DNA of 47,344 nt, from contig JAHJCM010000170.1 in assembly GCA_018812945.1 (NCBI GenBank), positions 1 through 47,344 on the forward strand, read 5' to 3'. The position numbers and the translations under genes were made by a program. The stretch comes from Gammaproteobacteria bacterium. Its GTDB lineage: Bacteria > Pseudomonadota > Gammaproteobacteria > Burkholderiales > Burkholderiaceae_B. Under the pieces are notes generated by a model. The model was not told the DNA's origin. It searched no databases and was given only the letters and a program-made list of their open reading frames with translations. Shown piece by piece: positions 41,634 through 47,344 of the stretch (position 1 is the stretch's first letter; every line of letters begins with the position of its first letter).

Positions 41634-42290
41634 ATGAAAAATCAAAAAATATTGGTGCTCGAAGATCATCCGCTGATTTCGATGGTGATCGAGGACGTCT
41701 GCAAAGACATGGCCCCTCACGCCCAAATTCATGTGGCGACCAGTTTGGTTCAAGCCCGAGAACACTTGTTTGAAAAACCGGACCTGATCATCTTTGATCT
41801 TACCCTGACCGATTCCAAGGGACAGGAAACAATAGACTGGTTGGACTCCATGTTCCCGAAAGTGTGTGGGTTGATTTATACCGGTTTTGTGAATGAGGAC
41901 ATTCAAACCCGCGCCGCGCACTCGGGCTATTCGGTGGTGGAGAAAACCTGCAGCCAGTCGGCTTTGGCCCATGAAATTGAGTCTGTGCTATTTAAATCGG
42001 GCATTTTGAATGGCAGTTCATCAGACAGCGCGCCAGCCAATGAACACCAATCCAATATTGTGGCCTATCCCGGTGCAAAACCATTGACTTGGCGGCAAGT
42101 GGAAATCATGAGAATGACTGCAGAAGGTTTGTCTGCAAAAATGGTTGCCCAGCGCATTGGGCTTAGTCCCGAGACGGTGCGTGGACACATTCGGGAAATT
42201 TTCAAACGCTTGGAAGTATCGAACAAGGCGCAGGCGGTGAACGTGTTTCTGAAGGCTGAACGCAGCGTGAAAATGAAGCTGAACGATTGA
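41634..42290 (+). CDS. NarL/LuxR-family response regulator (paralog B)
   Basis: KILVLEDHPLISMVIEDV...LIIFDLTLTDSKG; LTWRQVEIMRMTAEGLSAKMVAQRIGLSPETVRGHIREIFKRL; ATG at 41634 within ORF 41571..42290. Confidence 0.92.
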   Translation: MKNQKILVLEDHPLISMVIEDVCKDMAPHAQIHVATSLVQAREHLFEKPDLIIFDLTLTDSKGQETIDWLDSMFPKVCGLIYTGFVNEDIQTRAAHSGYSVVEKTCSQSALAHEIESVLFKSGILNGSSSDSAPANEHQSNIVAYPGAKPLTWRQVEIMRMTAEGLSAKMVAQRIGLSPETVRGHIREIFKRLEVSNKAQAVNVFLKAERSVKMKLND

Positions 42291-42296
42291 TTTTTC

Positions 42297-42896
42297 TCAG
42301 TGGTTGGGGTGGGGCACGCGTTTAAGATCCACGCCTACCGTGAGGGTACCTATCATGTAATCCCCGTCGTACACTGGCACGCTCACTTGGGCAATCATGG
42401 CTTTGGTGCTGTCGTCCCAGCGGGCGCGGGAAATATGCGAATCGGGTTTTCTGGAAGGCAGGTTGGTGTCAAAAATCGCGGTGAATTTTTCTTCATCACC
42501 TTGCCAATAATCGGTGGTCACCATATTCATGGCGACGGTTTCCCCTTGGTTGCCCGTCAAAATCGCTTCTTTGAAATAACTTTGTTTGTTCATCGCGGCG
42601 GCCAGTAAATCTGAAACTTTTGAGTTCATGATTTGATCGGCCTCGGGCAAACGGCCTTTCAGTTTGATCCACCTCTCGTCCAGTTCCATGATCCTTTCTT
42701 TGCCAAGTTGACGGGCATTGGACGCCTTGACGGCCTCAATGATCTCAGGCTTGCTTGCCAAGGCTTTGATCTCCTTGATCAAGGTGCCTGCGCAAAAGGC
42801 GTAGGCGTTGGCGTTTGCAAGAAAGAGGGCTGTGAACAGCAGACCCAGGTTCAACCAAGGCCTTTTGCATCCAAAATTGACGTTGTACTTGTCCAT
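42297..42896 (-). CDS. Secreted stand-alone PDC/Cache-like sensor domain protein (paralog)
   Basis: Signal peptide; FKEAILTGNQGETVAMNMVTTDYWQGDEEKFTAIF...AQVSVPVYDGDYMIGTLTVGVDL; collinear with 10244..10795. Confidence 0.78.
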   Translation of the reverse strand: MDKYNVNFGCKRPWLNLGLLFTALFLANANAYAFCAGTLIKEIKALASKPEIIEAVKASNARQLGKERIMELDERWIKLKGRLPEADQIMNSKVSDLLAAAMNKQSYFKEAILTGNQGETVAMNMVTTDYWQGDEEKFTAIFDTNLPSRKPDSHISRARWDDSTKAMIAQVSVPVYDGDYMIGTLTVGVDLKRVPHPNH

Positions 42897-42915
42897 GTTC
42901 TGCTTATTTGGCGAG

Positions 42916-43368
42916 TTACTCGGCCAGTACCTTGATGAGTTTCAATTTAGTCTTGGTTGGATTGCCTTGCAACTCCTTTCGGGTAAGGTAGCCCAAGGCA
43001 TTGGGATTGTTGGTCAGCAGGTCGACCATGTGTTTGCTGTTGCGCGCAACGGTGGGGGTTTTGCTGATGCCGATGCATTCCAGAAGTCGCTGAACCGTTC
43101 GAAATTCCTCAGTGGTGAAACCCAGGGTGCCTGAAATAAAGCGGCTGCGTTCACCAAACTCATCGTCCCGATCAATGACCAGCACGGTGGAATCACCCAC
43201 AGCCTGGCTTTGGCCGGTGTACAAATCGCGCAGTTTTGTTTTCGAAATTTCATTGAAATGGATGCTGCTGGAACCCACCAACACCACTTCGGCGCGAGCC
43301 ACGCCGGGGGCTCCCACCATCGTCAACAATGCGAGGCTGGCAATCACTGAATGCAAAAAATGTTTCAC
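42916..43368 (-). CDS. Small secreted PBP-like (PstS-type fragment) protein
   Basis: Signal peptide ending VARAEVVLVGSSS; ISKTKLRDLYTGQSQAVGDSTVLVIDRDDEFGERSRFISGTLG...LTNNPNALGYLTRKEL. Confidence 0.72.
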   Translation of the reverse strand: MKHFLHSVIASLALLTMVGAPGVARAEVVLVGSSSIHFNEISKTKLRDLYTGQSQAVGDSTVLVIDRDDEFGERSRFISGTLGFTTEEFRTVQRLLECIGISKTPTVARNSKHMVDLLTNNPNALGYLTRKELQGNPTKTKLKLIKVLAE

Positions 43369-43509
43369 GTCAAACCCTTGAAAATACTTTGACTACTTTG
43401 GGTAAGTTCTTGACACTACAAATACTATGAACTTTTTATTTTGTTAAATCTTGTGAACTCAGTGTAAGACATGCTGTGTGCGAACACAATTACTTGCGCA
43501 CAGCTTTGT

Positions 43510-46506
<2,997 letters not shown>

Positions 46507-46542
46507 GGGCCAGCCTTGTTATTGGTATTGTTCGGCCCAGGT

Positions 46543-47217
46543 TCAGTGACTTTGCGCTTCTTCAAGTAACCGCGATTGTCGTTCTGCCTTGGTGAAAATA
46601 GACACTGCATGGGCTCGATTCTGAGCGCCTAGTCTAACAAGGACTTCACGCATGTGGGCACGAACAGTCTCAGGACTCAAGTTCATGTCGCGGGCAGCCT
46701 CTTTTGCGGTCATTCCCACAGCAATGCGACGCATGATTTCAACTTGTCGCCAAGTCAGCGGTTTTTTGGAGCCTGGCGCAATGATGTTGGATTGAAACTC
46801 GTTTTTGGACTTCATTTTGTCCGCACTCATTCCTTCCTGGCAGCTCACGCCTGTGGCCATCAACCCTTTCATGACTGCATCCAACAGTTCATGGTAATCA
46901 GCAGATTTTCGCACACACGGAATTTCCATTTCGTCCAGTTCCTGGAGGATGTCGTCGTGTGTGGTGCCAGTAAATGCCAGCAGTTGCGAGAAAGGGAACA
47001 GGTTGCGCACGCGTCTGGCAGAGGCGACGCCCTCGCAGTCGGGCAAGTTCAAATCAAAAATGACGAGGCGCGGATTTTCGTGAATGTGCTGTTCACTGGC
47101 CTGGATGGTGGGCACCTTGAGCACACTCAGGTCCGGGGCGTGCTCGGTGAGCATGTCGGCCAGCATCATGGACACCAGTGGATGATCTTCAATCAAAAGT
47201 ACAGCGTTGGGGTTCAT
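46543..47217 (-). CDS. NarL/LuxR-family response regulator (paralog C)
   Basis: VLLIEDHPLVSMMLADML...LVIFDLNLPDCEG; LTWRQVEIMRRIAVGMTAKEAARDMNLSPETVRAHMREVLVRL; ATG at 47217 in ORF 46543..47244. Confidence 0.92.
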   Translation of the reverse strand: MNPNAVLLIEDHPLVSMMLADMLTEHAPDLSVLKVPTIQASEQHIHENPRLVIFDLNLPDCEGVASARRVRNLFPFSQLLAFTGTTHDDILQELDEMEIPCVRKSADYHELLDAVMKGLMATGVSCQEGMSADKMKSKNEFQSNIIAPGSKKPLTWRQVEIMRRIAVGMTAKEAARDMNLSPETVRAHMREVLVRLGAQNRAHAVSIFTKAERQSRLLEEAQSH

Positions 47218-47344
47218 TCGGCAACCTCCCAATTTGTTTGCCAAAAATAAAAACCGGTATTACCGATATGTTTGAATGATGTTACGTGTGAACCCTCGAA
47301 GCGATGCCCCTTCATTTGGAGGATGGCTTCATTTGAAGCGTGCG

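Overview
This 47.3 kb window looks like a beta-proteobacterial (Burkholderiales-type) chromosome segment spanning the replication-origin neighbourhood. The anchor is the diverging pair gyrB-dnaN-dnaA (minus strand) and rpmH-rnpA-yidD-yidC-mnmE (plus strand). A cluster of DnaA boxes lies in the dnaN-dnaA intergenic region. Left of the origin are dprA, topB, a stand-alone MnmC2-like oxidoreductase, a YeeE/YedE pair, a CHASE hybrid histidine kinase, an MBL-fold hydrolase, a cytochrome P460, a secreted solo PDC/Cache sensor next to an MCP, tandem Tat-exported PhoX/PhoD-type phosphatases, a ZnuD-like TonB receptor, a patatin/response regulator/DUF4197/PCu(A)C run, a two-subunit NAD-linked formate dehydrogenase with a fused NuoE-NuoF subunit, a 633-aa orphan membrane protein, cfa, and a MarR/hotdog-thioesterase cluster. 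Right of mnmE is a signalling island: two NarL-type regulators, a large hybrid kinase with an Hpt domain, a small PBP-like protein and a second solo PDC sensor. The most interesting points are: (i) two paralogous secreted solo PDC sensor proteins, each next to a transmembrane signal transducer (MCP or hybrid kinase); (ii) three paralogous response regulators sharing a distinctive inter-domain linker motif; (iii) an apparent 1-nt frameshift in the essential gene yidC; (iv) the orphan 633-aa protein; (v) paired 18-bp operators upstream of the marR gene. No tRNA, rRNA, CRISPR array or mobile element was recognised. All family calls come from motif recognition by eye, not database searches.
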